Shown: positions 24,371-33,731 of the stretch, one piece after another | Layout of the letters: each line of letters starts with the position of its first letter | How positions within the stretch are numbered: the first letter of the stretch is position 1 | NCBI GenBank assembly: GCA_017405865.1 | Contig: JAFQZN010000040.1 | Location: 35,075 to 99,074 of the forward strand | Origin: Oscillospiraceae bacterium | Lineage (GTDB): Bacteria > Bacillota > Clostridia > Oscillospirales > Oscillospiraceae | Direction of reading: 5' to 3' | Length of the DNA: 64,000 bases | Translations under genes and position numbers: made by a program | Notes under the pieces: model-generated | Seen by the model: only the letters and a program-made list of their open reading frames with translations | What the model was told of the DNA's origin: nothing | Databases searched by the model: none

Positions 24371-24658
24371 CTACGCTCTGAAATTGTACCCGCAGTTATG
24401 GCAATAGTACAGCTGCCGTTTGCCGGAAAACCATTTCTTGCAATGCCAGACGTAGCCCTTGTTCCGCGCAGATGCAATGATCGCCATGTACCAGTCGAAG
24501 CAGAGGAAGATCACAATTCCGATGCAGTATTTGACAATCCGCCAAAGGACGAAGCCGATTCCGAATAGGATAAACCAGAAGCAGCCGTGTTTGCTCTGCT
24601 CCAGGCTCAACTGCACATGCGGACTGCCGCAGCGCGGGCATTTTCTGTACATTCGCAT
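24371..24658 (-). CDS. Small zinc-ribbon membrane protein
   Basis: 95 residues from ATG 24658 (GGCAGGGATC before it). CPRCGSPHVQ at the N-terminus and CHNCGYNF at the C-terminus form two CxxC knuckles that could bind one zinc, with two hydrophobic helices between them (about residues 28-62). Function unknown; convergent with prsW across a shared terminator region. Confidence 0.65.
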   Translation of the reverse strand: MRMYRKCPRCGSPHVQLSLEQSKHGCFWFILFGIGFVLWRIVKYCIGIVIFLCFDWYMAIIASARNKGYVWHCKKWFSGKRQLYYCHNCGYNFRA

Positions 24659-24785
24659 GATCCCTGCCTTTCTGGAAAGTGTTCTTCCTATTATCCTTAT
24701 CACATTCTCCGCAGATTTGCAAGATTTTTCGAGAAGATAATCAGACGGCGTCTGCGGTAGGGGAGTTTAATTTTTGTATTTTACC

Positions 24786-24814
24786 TTGACAATCAATATA
24801 TTATGATGTATGAT
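24786..24814 (+). promoter_or_regulatory. sigma-A promoter for the 24882 gene
   Basis: TTGACA (24786-24791), 17 bases, TATGAT (24809-24814), in an AT-rich stretch 68 bases before the start codon. Confidence 0.8.
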
Positions 24815-24881
24815 ATGAATAAGATGTTATAAGCCTACATATTGTGGTTTTGGCATCAAACATAAGAGAGGAGGTAAAAAT

Positions 24882-25247
24882 ATGGAAAAGAAGACGAATG
24901 TACCTGCGATCATTGCACTGGTTGCCGGTATCCTGGCTGTTATCATCGGCATCATTGGCTGGACTTCCGCTTATGTCTTCGTCGTCGTGATCGGCATCGT
25001 TCTCGGCATCCTCGGCATTATCTGCGGCGCTGTCGGCATGAAGAAGGCAAAGGAGCTCGGCTCCGGTAAGGGTCTGGCTGTTGCGGGTCTGGTTTGCGGC
25101 ATCGTCGGCACCGTTTTCACCCTCATCGCTCTGCCGTGCGCATGCGCTGCAGAGGAGGTCCGCAAGGCGGTTGAGAGCGGTCAGCTTGGCGACGTCGATT
25201 GGGACGCTCTGAACGACGCTCTGAACGATCTTGCTAACGCCGGCTAA
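24882..25247 (+). CDS. DUF4190-like small membrane protein
   Basis: 121 residues. Three hydrophobic glycine/isoleucine-rich helices with the phrase GIVLGILGIICGAVGMKKAKELGSGKGLAVAGLVCGIVG, typical of DUF4190/DUF4870-like proteins, and a short acidic tail. The ribosome site is GAGAGGAGGT. It has its own strong promoter and terminator, so it is a single-gene unit, probably well expressed. Function unknown. Confidence 0.75.
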   Translation: MEKKTNVPAIIALVAGILAVIIGIIGWTSAYVFVVVIGIVLGILGIICGAVGMKKAKELGSGKGLAVAGLVCGIVGTVFTLIALPCACAAEEVRKAVESGQLGDVDWDALNDALNDLANAG

Positions 25248-25267
25248 TTCCTTATGATTCGCACGTT

Positions 25268-25300
25268 AAGCAGACATAAGCGTTGCTTATGTCTGCTTTT
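25268..25300 (+). terminator. terminator
   Basis: AAGCAGACATAAG-loop-CTTATGTCTGCTTTT, thirteen paired bases and a T-run, between the DUF4190-like gene and lgt. Confidence 0.88.
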
Positions 25301-25329
25301 CTGTCAAACTGTTTGAAAGAGGAGATAGT

Positions 25330-26133
25330 ATGATACCTCCCATCACGATCTTCGGCCGCGAGCTGTACCCTTATACGCTCACGGCGCTCGTCGGCATCCT
25401 CGTGACGCTTTTGTTCGCCTATATCACGGCAAAGAAGCGGGGTCTCGACGAAATTACCATGCTCTTTACCATGCTGTTTGCCACGGCGGGCGCTTTTCTC
25501 GGCGGGCATATCCTGTACGCTCTGACGAACATCAGGGAGCTTATCGTAATTTTTCAGCATCTGGACGCGTTTGGGAGCCTCGGCAGCTTCCTGAAATTTA
25601 TCTATCCGTATTTCAGCGGCGCCGTGTTTTACGGCGGCCTGATCGTCGGCATACTGTTCGCGTGGCTGTACCTGCGAAAGACGAAACAGCCGATCGGCGG
25701 CTATACGGACGTCGGCGCGATCTGCATTCCGCTCTTCCACGGCTTCGGACGCATCGGCTGCTTTCTGTCCGGCTGCTGCTTCGGCATCGAGAGCACGTGC
25801 GGCTTCGTCATGCACCACTCGATCATGGAGGAGGCCAACGGAGTACGCCGTTTTCCCGTGCAGCTGTGCGAAGCGGTGTTCAATTTTGCGCTTGCCCTCG
25901 TTCTGTACGTGCTTCTGAAGAAAAAAAAGCTGCAGGGCAGGCTGCTGAACGTCTATCTCTACGCCTATCCGGTCTTCCGCTTTTTGATCGAATTCCTGCG
26001 CGGGGACGCGTATCGCGGTATCTGGTACGGTTTGTCAACGTCGCAATGGCTCTCTCTGCTGCTGATCGTATGCAATACGGTATTTCTGCTGGCGTCCCGC
26101 CGAAAGAAGCCGGAAGAAAGAAAAACGACCTGA
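25330..26133 (+). CDS. lgt: Prolipoprotein diacylglyceryl transferase-like protein (Lgt)
   Basis: 267 residues, seven predicted membrane helices. HGFGRIGCFLSGCCFG (near 137) is the Lgt signature with the essential Arg, and RRFPVQLCEA plus FLRGDAYRGIWYGLSTSQWLS are later conserved blocks. It transfers diacylglycerol from phosphatidylglycerol to the lipobox cysteine; this window encodes several lipobox proteins that would need it. The start ATG at 25330 follows GAAAGAGGAG. The extra cysteines in GCCFG suit the Clostridia subgroup. Confidence 0.85.
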   Translation: MIPPITIFGRELYPYTLTALVGILVTLLFAYITAKKRGLDEITMLFTMLFATAGAFLGGHILYALTNIRELIVIFQHLDAFGSLGSFLKFIYPYFSGAVFYGGLIVGILFAWLYLRKTKQPIGGYTDVGAICIPLFHGFGRIGCFLSGCCFGIESTCGFVMHHSIMEEANGVRRFPVQLCEAVFNFALALVLYVLLKKKKLQGRLLNVYLYAYPVFRFLIEFLRGDAYRGIWYGLSTSQWLSLLLIVCNTVFLLASRRKKPEERKTT

Positions 26134-26157
26134 ACTTGCGCGTTCAGGTCGTTTTTC
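26121..26157. terminator. bidirectional terminator
   Basis: AAAAACGACCTGAAC / GTTCAGGTCGTTTTT, a 15-base stem with T-runs on both strands, between convergent lgt (whose end it overlaps) and the 26166 lipoprotein. Confidence 0.88.
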
Positions 26158-26165
26158 TATGTGCT

Positions 26166-26840
26166 TCAGAAGCTGTTCAGAAGTGCCGTCCTGCTTTCCT
26201 CACTCTGTGTGGAGACGTAGACGACGCCGATAAAACCGTCGCGCTGCAGGAAAATCTGTGCGGTATAGAAGGTCATGCCGCTGGCAGCAACGGTCAGATA
26301 GAAGCAGGGGTGTTCCTCACCGCCGAAACGTGCCGTGCCGATTTCGTCGGAGACGACGTCGTAATCCGCGCCTGCATAGTCCCGGGCGCTGGCGTCCTTG
26401 GTCGCTACCGCGTACTCGGCCTCCGTCATGTCCTTTCCGTACTGGACGGCGGGGATCGCTACGGTGAAGCCGAGCGTTTCCAGCTCGCTGCGGGCATACA
26501 TATCGTAGACAAATCCAACGCGCTTCAGCGTTTCGGATGCCGTTTCGCCGTTAGCTGCTCCGTTGATGCTCGCGAGCTGCTGCGACGTATAAAACGTCCA
26601 TTTTCCGTCCCGCATATATTTGACGTTGAAGAAGGCGTTCGTGTAGCTTTCCTCGTCAAAGATGCCGAACAGGTCTTCCGGGATCTCTCCGTCATAGGAG
26701 GCCGCAGGCGTTTTCTCCGAAGCGCCTGTTGCGCCGGGCTGCTCCGACGGGTCGCCCGGCTCGGACGTCTCGCTCTTTTCACATGCGAAAAGCGGGAGCA
26801 GGAGCGCAAATAACAAAAGGATCGTAATCGCTTTTTTCAT
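26166..26840 (-). CDS. Lipoprotein of unknown function
   Basis: 224 residues. Signal peptide with lipobox LLPLFAC (Cys about 20), a short Ser/Pro/Glu/Gly linker, then a mixed alpha/beta domain without motifs I recognise. The gene starts 11 bases after pepT on the same strand and may be co-transcribed with it. Confidence 0.7.
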   Translation of the reverse strand: MKKAITILLLFALLLPLFACEKSETSEPGDPSEQPGATGASEKTPAASYDGEIPEDLFGIFDEESYTNAFFNVKYMRDGKWTFYTSQQLASINGAANGETASETLKRVGFVYDMYARSELETLGFTVAIPAVQYGKDMTEAEYAVATKDASARDYAGADYDVVSDEIGTARFGGEEHPCFYLTVAASGMTFYTAQIFLQRDGFIGVVYVSTQSEESRTALLNSF

Positions 26841-26850
26841 AGCCGTTTCC

Positions 26851-28053
26851 TCACTTTGCTGCGTTGATCAGGATGTTCTTGATCGTGCGAACGGCCGCCT
26901 CCATATCCTCCACGGGGATATACTCAAAGCGCCCGTGGAAATTATCGCCGCCGGTAAAAATGTTCGGGCAGGGAAGGCCCTCGTAGGACAGGCGCGCGCC
27001 GTCGGTGCCGCCGCGAATCGGAACGATCAGCGGCTTCACGCCCGCCTGCTCCATTGCCCGAACCGCCTCATCGACGACGTGCATATGCGGACGGATTTTC
27101 TCTGCCATATTATAGTAGCTGTCCTTGAGCGACAGCTCCACTCGACCCTCGCCGTAGCGCTCGTTCAGGAAGGCGGCGGCCTTGCGGAAGACGTCCTTTC
27201 TGCGCTCGAATTTCTCGCGGTCGTGGTCGCGGATGATATATTTGAGAACGGAACGCTCCTCATCGCCCTGCATTTCGCACAGATGCGCGAAGCCCTCGTA
27301 TTTCTCGGTGCAGTCGGGACGCTCGTGAACGGGCAAGAGGGCGTTGAACTCCATGGCGATCAGCTGTGAATTGATCATACAGTTCTTCGCCGTGCCGGGA
27401 TGTACGTTGCGCCCGTGGAAGGTGACGACTGCAGAGGCGGCGTTGAAATTCTCGTATTCCATCTCGCCGACCAGACCGCCGTCGATCGTGTAGGCGTACT
27501 GCGCGCCAAAGTCCTTGAGATTGAAGCGATCGGCGCCTCTGCCGATCTCCTCGTCGGGCGTGAAGCCGATGCGGATCGTGGCATGCGGCGTTCCTTCGGC
27601 CATCAGCTCCTCGGCCGCCGTCAGGATCTCCGCGATGCCCGCCTTGTCGTCCGCGCCGAGCAGGGTCGTGCCGTCCGTGACAATCAGGTGCTTGCCGATA
27701 TGCTGCTCCAGACGGGGAAACTCCTTCGGGGAAAGCACCGTATTCTCATTCAACGCAATATCGCCGCCGTGGTATTCCACGATCCGCGCTTTGACGTTCT
27801 CGCCGGAGCAGTCCGGCGAGGTATCCACGTGCGCGATCATGCCGATCGTCGGGGCGTGCTCCGCGCCCTTGACCGTGCCGTATACGTAGCCGTCGTCGTC
27901 CATATAGGCGTCCGCAATGCCCATCGCCTTCATTTCCTCCACCAGCGCGGCGCTCAACGCCTTCTGCTTCATCGTGGAAGGACACGTTTCCGAGTTTTCG
28001 TCGGACTTCGTGTCAAAGCGCACGTATTTCAATAATCGTTCCGCTACAGTCAT
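26851..28053 (-). CDS. pepT: Peptidase T (aminotripeptidase)
   Basis: 400 residues, M20 family. Zinc motifs are MIAHVDTSPD (near 76), LLGADDKAGIAEI (near 137) and FTPDEEIGRGADRF (near 170); DGGLVGEMEYENFNAA and PIRGGTDGARLSYEGLPCPN are PepT-specific. It removes the N-terminal residue from tripeptides. The ribosome site is AAGGAGGTAAGAT. It lies between acetate kinase and a lipoprotein gene. Confidence 0.94.
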   Translation of the reverse strand: MTVAERLLKYVRFDTKSDENSETCPSTMKQKALSAALVEEMKAMGIADAYMDDDGYVYGTVKGAEHAPTIGMIAHVDTSPDCSGENVKARIVEYHGGDIALNENTVLSPKEFPRLEQHIGKHLIVTDGTTLLGADDKAGIAEILTAAEELMAEGTPHATIRIGFTPDEEIGRGADRFNLKDFGAQYAYTIDGGLVGEMEYENFNAASAVVTFHGRNVHPGTAKNCMINSQLIAMEFNALLPVHERPDCTEKYEGFAHLCEMQGDEERSVLKYIIRDHDREKFERRKDVFRKAAAFLNERYGEGRVELSLKDSYYNMAEKIRPHMHVVDEAVRAMEQAGVKPLIVPIRGGTDGARLSYEGLPCPNIFTGGDNFHGRFEYIPVEDMEAAVRTIKNILINAAK

Positions 28054-28071
28054 ATCTTACCTCCTTGAGAA

Positions 28072-28096
28072 ATTGCCCCGCAGACAGCGGGGCAAT
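28072..28096 (-). terminator. hairpin after acetate kinase
   Basis: ATTGCCCCG-loop-CGGGGCAAT between ackA and pepT; followed on the minus strand by TTTCTC, so a weak terminator or intercistronic hairpin. Confidence 0.55.
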
Positions 28097-28102
28097 CTGA
28101 TT

Positions 28103-29311
28103 TTACTTTCTGCACAGCTCGGCAGTATCCTGCGCGATCATCAGCTCTTCGTTGGTCGGAATGACCCAGACCGTCACCTTGGAGTCGGGCGTGGAGATGA
28201 CGCACTCTTCGCCGCGGGACTTGTTCTTTTCAGGATCGATCTTGATGCCGAGGAATTCCAGACCCTCGCAGATCTGCGCACGCATCTTGCCGTCGTTCTC
28301 GCCGACGCCTGCTGTGAAAACAAGGCAGTCGAGGCCGCCGAGCGCGGCTGCGTAAGCGCCGACGTACTTTCTGACGCCGTAGGCGAACATGTCGCGGGCG
28401 AGGGCGCAATTCTCGTTGCCCTGCTTGGCGCCGTTTTCCAGATCGCGGAAGTCGGAGGAGACGCCGGAAACGGCGAGCATGCCGGACTTCTTGTTCAGCA
28501 TGTTCAGGCATTCCGACGGGGTCATGCCGTATTTGTTGCAAATGAATTCGACAATGCAGGGGTCAATGTCGCCGGAGCGGGTGCCCATGGGAACGCCTGC
28601 CAGCGGGCTCAAGCCCATGGAGGTGTCCTGACACTTGCCGTTTGCGACTGCGCTCAGGGAAGAGCCGTTGCCCAGATGGGCGACGATGACCTTCAGCTCG
28701 CTTGCGGGCTTGCCCATCAGCTCGATGGCGCGCTTGGAAACGAAGCGGTGCGACGTTCCGTGGAAGCCGTAGCGGCGGATATGGTCTTCTTCGTAGTACT
28801 TTGTGGGGATCGCATAGCGGTACGCCTTCGGGGGCATGGTCATATGGAAGGCAGTGTCGAAAACGGCTACCTGCTTCTTGCCGGGCATGGCGTTCTCGCA
28901 GGCGATAATGCCCTTGAGATTTGCGGGATTGTGGAGCGGCCCGAGGGGAATGCAGTCCTCGATTGCCTTCTTGCAGGCCTCGTCGACGATGCAAGATTCG
29001 ATGAACTTGTCGCCGCCGTGCAGCACACGGTGACCGACCGCGTCGACCTCGTCCAGAGATTTCACAACGCCGAACTTCTCATCGACAAGGATGGACAGAA
29101 CGGACTCGATCGCCTCGGAGTGGGTGGGCATGGGGATGTCGCGCGACTCCTTCAAAACGGTCTCGTCGCTTTCGTCGATGACCTTGTGCGTCAGTCTGCC
29201 GTCAATGCCGATGCGCTCGCACAGACCCTTGGCATAGACTCTGCCGGAGTCCGGGTCCATGAGCTGATACTTCAGAGAAGAACTGCCTGCGTTGATCACA
29301 AGAATTTTCAT
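28103..29311 (-). CDS. ackA: Acetate kinase
   Basis: 402 residues from ATG 29311, giving the classic start MKILVINAGSSSLKYQL; a start 45 bases upstream adds residues absent from the family. FDTAFHMTMP, GFHGTSHRFV, AHLGNGSS and FTAGVGEN blocks are visible. It makes ATP and acetate from acetyl phosphate, the main substrate-level phosphorylation in fermenters. No pta gene is adjacent; the divergent neighbour is tmcAL. Confidence 0.96.
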   Translation of the reverse strand: MKILVINAGSSSLKYQLMDPDSGRVYAKGLCERIGIDGRLTHKVIDESDETVLKESRDIPMPTHSEAIESVLSILVDEKFGVVKSLDEVDAVGHRVLHGGDKFIESCIVDEACKKAIEDCIPLGPLHNPANLKGIIACENAMPGKKQVAVFDTAFHMTMPPKAYRYAIPTKYYEEDHIRRYGFHGTSHRFVSKRAIELMGKPASELKVIVAHLGNGSSLSAVANGKCQDTSMGLSPLAGVPMGTRSGDIDPCIVEFICNKYGMTPSECLNMLNKKSGMLAVSGVSSDFRDLENGAKQGNENCALARDMFAYGVRKYVGAYAAALGGLDCLVFTAGVGENDGKMRAQICEGLEFLGIKIDPEKNKSRGEECVISTPDSKVTVWVIPTNEELMIAQDTAELCRK

Positions 29312-29437
29312 AAATGCATCTCCTGTAAATTTGTATTTCATTTTTTCTGCTTTCATGATAGTATGGTTGCATACGAAGTCATTTTATAATAGAATGCCGG
29401 ACGTTGCAAGTGTATTTTTGGGAATGAGGCGATTTTT

Positions 29438-30586
29438 GTGAAAAATATCGGCGTGATCTGCGAATATAACCCGTTTCACAACGGCCACGCAAAGCAGCTT
29501 TCCTTTATGAAGACGCAGGGCGCTGCGATCTGCCTGATGAGCGGAAACTACGTCCAGCGCGGCGAGCCTGCAATTCTGGACAAGTATACCCGCGCAGCGG
29601 CCGCCGTCGCCTGCGGTGCGGATCTCGTGCTGGAGCTTCCTCTGACCTACGCGCTGCGCTCTGCGGAGGGGTTTGCCGCAGGCGGCGTGGAGATATTGGA
29701 CAAGCTCGGCTGCGTGGACGCTCTCTGCTTCGGCAGCGAATCGGGAAGGGAAGACGAGCTCATGCAGACGGCACGCCTGCTTCTGACGGAGCAGTTTTCC
29801 GTCAAGCTGCGCAGCGAGCTTGCCAGCGGCGTCTCTTTTCCCCGCGCGAGACAGAATGCAGTCGAAGACCTCGGCGGTAGCGGCGAGCTGCTTGAGAATC
29901 CGAACGACATCCTCGCCGTTGAATACTGCAAGGCGATCCTGCAGCGGGAAAGCAGACTTGTACCGCTGGTGATTGCCCGCGAGGGAAGCTATCTGGACAG
30001 CACGGACGCCGAAAACCCGTCCGCCTCCGTTCTGCGGCAGACGGAGCAATGGGAGCTCTTCGTTCCAGCGCAGGCGCTGCGCGTCTATGAAAGCGCCGTG
30101 CGCGCAGCCGCTCCCTGCGGCGAGCGGGCGTGGCTTGCCCGCCTGCGCGCTATGTCAGAGCGGGAGTTTTCGCTTCTTCCGTTCAGCTCCGAGGGACTGT
30201 GGCGCAAGCTGATGCATGCCTGCCGGGAGCAGGCGACGTTGGAGGAAATCATTGACGCGACAAAGTCCAAACGCTATACGAGAACGCGGCTGCAGCGGAT
30301 GCTGCTGTGCGCCTTTTTGGGAATCACCAAAGACCTGCTGGAGCAGGAGGCTCCTTACGTCCGTGCGCTTGCGCTGAACGAGACGGGACAGAAGCTATTG
30401 AAGAGAGCACGTGAGACGGGCTGCGTTCCGATTCTGAACGCGGGAGAACGCGCGCCGGAGGGAGATTACGCGGAGCTGGAGCGCAGAGCGTCCGACCTCT
30501 ACGGACTGTTTGCCGACGCGGATCAGCCGCTCCCGCCCAATGCGGAGCTTTCGGCGAGAGCCGTCCCGGTCAAAAGCAAAACTTGA
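29438..30586 (+). CDS. tmcAL: tRNA(Met) cytidine acetate ligase TmcAL
   Basis: 382 residues from GTG 29438. GVICEYNPFHNGHAKQL is the HIGH-type nucleotidyltransferase motif, MSGNYVQRGEPAILDKYTRAAAAV follows, and CFGSESG completes the adenylate-binding core. TmcAL makes N4-acetylcytidine at the wobble base of elongator tRNA-Met using acetate and ATP. The divergent arrangement with acetate kinase puts an acetate producer and an acetate user side by side. Confidence 0.92.
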   Translation: MKNIGVICEYNPFHNGHAKQLSFMKTQGAAICLMSGNYVQRGEPAILDKYTRAAAAVACGADLVLELPLTYALRSAEGFAAGGVEILDKLGCVDALCFGSESGREDELMQTARLLLTEQFSVKLRSELASGVSFPRARQNAVEDLGGSGELLENPNDILAVEYCKAILQRESRLVPLVIAREGSYLDSTDAENPSASVLRQTEQWELFVPAQALRVYESAVRAAAPCGERAWLARLRAMSEREFSLLPFSSEGLWRKLMHACREQATLEEIIDATKSKRYTRTRLQRMLLCAFLGITKDLLEQEAPYVRALALNETGQKLLKRARETGCVPILNAGERAPEGDYAELERRASDLYGLFADADQPLPPNAELSARAVPVKSKT

Positions 30587-30611
30587 CTTCCTTCGCGCAA
30601 TATGCTAAAAT
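30583..30611 (+). promoter_or_regulatory. sigma-A promoter for the 30646 gene
   Basis: TTGACT (30583-30588), 17 bases, TAAAAT (30606-30611), beginning at the stop of tmcAL. Confidence 0.72.
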
Positions 30612-30645
30612 TGCCGAAGTTTTTAGTTGAGGTGCCATTCTTTCG

Positions 30646-32046
30646 ATGAAAAGAGTTATTTGCCTGCTGATCGTACTGACAATCGTATGCTCTGTCCTGC
30701 CTGCGGCGGGAGCTGCGGAGGAGTCACAGATCAGTCCGGCCTTCCTGCATTACCTGCAGGCGAAGTTCCCGAGCGGAAAATACTGGAACCATGCGCCGGG
30801 CGAACCGAACGACCCCGACGGCTGGACGGACAAGCCCTGCACCCATCACGGGACAGGCACCTGCGACTTCGTAAAGGGAAGCTGCGGCTGCAACGTGTTT
30901 GACGGCTGCATCCAGTGCTTCGGCTTTGCGGCGAAGCTGGCGCATGAGTGTACCGGCACGATGCTCCATACATGGAAAAAGGTCAATACTCTTGACGGAC
31001 TCAAAGCCGGCGACGTCGTCCGGATCAACAACGACCAGCATTCGATCTTTATCACCTCGGTCAAGGGTGACGAGGTGATCTTTGCCGACTGCAACATCGC
31101 CTCGGACTGCCAGATCCGCTGGAACACGAAAACGACGGTTAATTGGCTGCAGGAGCGCCTGACCTACGTGCAGACCGCGCCCGTCAGCGCTTCTGCGCCG
31201 AATACGCCGAGCACAACGTGCAAGGCAAACTATAAATTCGGGGAAACGGTGGAGCTGTTCTGGAATCCGCTGCCGAACGCGGACGAATATCAGATCCGCA
31301 TCTCGCTGAACGGCGAATATCTGCGCACCGCTACCGTTACGGAGCGCTCCTCCTATGCCTTCACGCCGGAGCAGTTCGGCATGTTCACGTTTGAGATCAC
31401 CGCGAAAAACCGCTACGGCGCTTCCGCGCCTGCGCAGTGCAGCACACTGGTCGATCCGCACGAGTGCCAAATTAAGTATTTCACAGACGTGAAAAACTTT
31501 TTGGACTGGTCGCATGCCGGCATTGAATACGCCGTTGTCAACGGCCTGTTCAAGGGGACGAGTGAGACGACCTTCTCCCCGGACGCGACGATGACGAGAG
31601 CCATGATCGCAACCGTGCTTTGGAGATTGGAAAACAGCCCCGAGACGGTAATTGATAACCCGTATTCCGACGTTGACAACGCGGCGGATAATTGGTATAG
31701 AAGCGCAGTCCTATGGGCGTATGAAAACGGCATTATGGACGGCGTGGGGAACGGCAGATTCGACCCGGACGGCGTCCTGACGCGCGAGCAGATCGTGACG
31801 GTTCTGTACCGCTATGCCGGCGAGACGGCGGACGGCGCGCAGGATCTTGCCGCGTTGGAGGCGTATGCCGACGCAAAGGACGTGGCTGAGTGGGCAACGG
31901 ACGCCGTCTGCTGGGCGATCGGCCGGGAGGTCATTCAGGGAAGCAGGCTCGGCGATGCACAGTATCTGACGCCGAACGGCAGCGCGAGCAGAGCGCAGGT
32001 CGCGACGATTTTGATGCGTTTTCTGAAGGACGACGCTGCGCGGTGA
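30646..32046 (+). CDS. Secreted CHAP-like amidase with fibronectin-like and SLH domains
   Basis: 466 residues. Signal peptide 1-24 (ends AGAAEE). Residues 60-185 look like a CHAP/NlpC-type cysteine amidase: DGCIQCFGFAAKLAH with the catalytic Cys, then DQHSIFITSV with His. Residues 195-265 resemble one Fn3-like beta domain. Residues 275-466 hold three S-layer homology repeats (TFSPDATMTRAMIATVLWRLE, RFDPDGVLTREQIVTVLYRYAG and a third). The protein is probably held to the wall by SLH repeats while it cuts peptidoglycan. A GAGGTG site sits about 11 bases before the start, a rather long spacing. Confidence 0.85.
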   Translation: MKRVICLLIVLTIVCSVLPAAGAAEESQISPAFLHYLQAKFPSGKYWNHAPGEPNDPDGWTDKPCTHHGTGTCDFVKGSCGCNVFDGCIQCFGFAAKLAHECTGTMLHTWKKVNTLDGLKAGDVVRINNDQHSIFITSVKGDEVIFADCNIASDCQIRWNTKTTVNWLQERLTYVQTAPVSASAPNTPSTTCKANYKFGETVELFWNPLPNADEYQIRISLNGEYLRTATVTERSSYAFTPEQFGMFTFEITAKNRYGASAPAQCSTLVDPHECQIKYFTDVKNFLDWSHAGIEYAVVNGLFKGTSETTFSPDATMTRAMIATVLWRLENSPETVIDNPYSDVDNAADNWYRSAVLWAYENGIMDGVGNGRFDPDGVLTREQIVTVLYRYAGETADGAQDLAALEAYADAKDVAEWATDAVCWAIGREVIQGSRLGDAQYLTPNGSASRAQVATILMRFLKDDAAR

Positions 32047-32097
32047 GCTGTGCAGCCGCGGTTTTTGATATTTCGCTGAAAAAACAGAAAAAAACAC

Positions 32098-32126
32098 TTG
32101 CATTTCCAAAACAGTTGTGATATTAT
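32098..32126 (+). promoter_or_regulatory. sigma-A promoter of rpmE
   Basis: TTGCAT (32098-32103), 17 bases, TATTAT (32121-32126), 65 bases before the start. Confidence 0.72.
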
Positions 32127-32190
32127 TATTGCGCTTTGAAAAAATACGGGGTATTATGCCCTTTACGAAAAGAAGAAAGAGGTGAATGTG

Positions 32191-32391
32191 ATGAAGGAAG
32201 GTATCCATCCGAAATACGAACAGACGACGATCCGTTGTGCTTGCGGCGAAATCATTGAGACTGGTTCCACCAAGAAGGACATCAAGGTCGAAATTTGCTC
32301 CAAGTGCCACCCTTTCTATACCGGCAAGCAGAAGCTGGTCGATACCGGCGGACGCGTTGATCGCTTCAATAAGAAGTATGGCCTGAAGTAA
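32191..32391 (+). CDS. rpmE: 50S ribosomal protein bL31
   Basis: 66 residues from ATG 32191; a GTG at 32182 overlaps the AGAGGTGA ribosome site. [19 protein letters not shown] and [13 protein letters not shown] are the family blocks. Cysteines at about 16, 18, 36 and 39 make this the zinc-binding form. It is followed by its own terminator. Confidence 0.96.
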   Translation: MKEGIHPKYEQTTIRCACGEIIETGSTKKDIKVEICSKCHPFYTGKQKLVDTGGRVDRFNKKYGLK

Positions 32392-32397
32392 GTTATG

Positions 32398-32430
32398 AAA
32401 AGTCTGCATCGTAGCGGTGCGGACTTTTTT
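32398..32430 (+). terminator. terminator of rpmE
   Basis: AAAAGTCTGCA and TGCGGACTTTT pair across a short loop with a six-base T-run, upstream of hflX. Confidence 0.8.
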
Positions 32431-32459
32431 CATTCTTTGTCGCTTTTTGGGAGAAAAAC

Positions 32460-33731
32460 ATGGAGCAGATGGATCGAGTGACCATGGAAAAAGCGGTTTT
32501 GGTCGGGTTGAATGCGGACTGCTTCAAGCCGGAAGAGACTGCTACATATGAGACGCTGGACGAGCTGGAGGCCCTGTTGGAGACGGCAGGCGGCGTCTGC
32601 ACGGCTAAGCTGCTGCAAAACCGCCATGCGCCCGATCCGCACAGCTTCATCGGCGAGGGAAAAGCGCAGGAGGTGCGCGAGCTTCTGGAAAAAACGGAAG
32701 CAAACCTCGTGATCTTCGACAACGATCTTTCCCCCTCGCAGATCCGCGCTTTGGAGGAATTGACTGAGGCAACCGTGCTGGATCGCAGCGCGCTGATCCT
32801 CGACATCTTCGCACAGCGGGCGAAGACCGCCGAGGGCCGTCTGCAGGTCGAGCTGGCGCAGTATCAGTATCTGCTGCCGAAACTCTCCGGGATGGGAAAA
32901 TCCATGTCAAGACTCGGCGGCGGCATCGGAACGCGCGGCCCCGGTGAAACGAAGCTGGAGACGGATCGCCGTCATATCCGCGAGCGCATTAACCGCCTGC
33001 AGGAGGAACTGGACGAGGTGCGCAAGGTCCGTACCGTGCAGCGACAGCGCAGGATCAAGAATTCCGTACCCGTCGTTGCGCTGGTCGGCTATACAAACGC
33101 AGGAAAATCCACCCTGCTCAATCAGCTGACAGGGGCGGGCATCCCGGCCAACAACCGCCTGTTCGATACGCTGGACACGACGACGCGGCGGCTGAAGGTG
33201 TCCGATCATCTGGAGGTTCTGCTTTCCGACACGGTCGGCTTTATTGCCAAGCTGCCGCACCACCTGATCGAGGCCTTTCAGGCGACGCTGGAGGAGCTGC
33301 GTTACGCCGATCTGCTTTTGCACGTGATCGACGCCTCCGACCCGGAGCGTGAGGCGCATATCGAGGTGGTCGACCGGCTGATCGATAAGCTCGCCAAGCC
33401 GGGGGTCCCCGTGCTTCGGTGCTATAATAAAGTCGATCTGCTCGACGACATCTCCAATTATCCGGTCGGTGAGACGAGCATCCCGATGTGCGCGCGCAAC
33501 GGCGTGGGGATGGACGAGCTGCTGACGAGGATCGAAGAAACGCTGCTCGGCACGATGCATCACGTGACGCTTCTGCTGCCTTACGCACAGGGCGGCGTAC
33601 TGGAGGTGCTGCACGAGCAGGCGCAGGTCCTTCGCGTGGACTATACCCCCGAGGGGATCGAGGTGGAAACGATCTGCTCGGAGGAGCTTTACGGCCGCTA
33701 CCGCAAATTTGAAAAGGAGCCGGACGCATGA
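32460..33731 (+). CDS. hflX: GTPase HflX
   Basis: 423 residues. The N-terminal HflX domain includes NRHAPDPHSFIGEGKAQE and RSALILDIFAQRAKTAEGRLQVELAQ with the glycine-rich GGIGTRGPGETKLE linker. The G domain has VGYTNAGKST (Walker A), DTVGF and NKVD. HflX rescues or splits stalled ribosomes. The gene overlaps yigZ by four bases (ATGA). Confidence 0.95.
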   Translation: MEQMDRVTMEKAVLVGLNADCFKPEETATYETLDELEALLETAGGVCTAKLLQNRHAPDPHSFIGEGKAQEVRELLEKTEANLVIFDNDLSPSQIRALEELTEATVLDRSALILDIFAQRAKTAEGRLQVELAQYQYLLPKLSGMGKSMSRLGGGIGTRGPGETKLETDRRHIRERINRLQEELDEVRKVRTVQRQRRIKNSVPVVALVGYTNAGKSTLLNQLTGAGIPANNRLFDTLDTTTRRLKVSDHLEVLLSDTVGFIAKLPHHLIEAFQATLEELRYADLLLHVIDASDPEREAHIEVVDRLIDKLAKPGVPVLRCYNKVDLLDDISNYPVGETSIPMCARNGVGMDELLTRIEETLLGTMHHVTLLLPYAQGGVLEVLHEQAQVLRVDYTPEGIEVETICSEELYGRYRKFEKEPDA

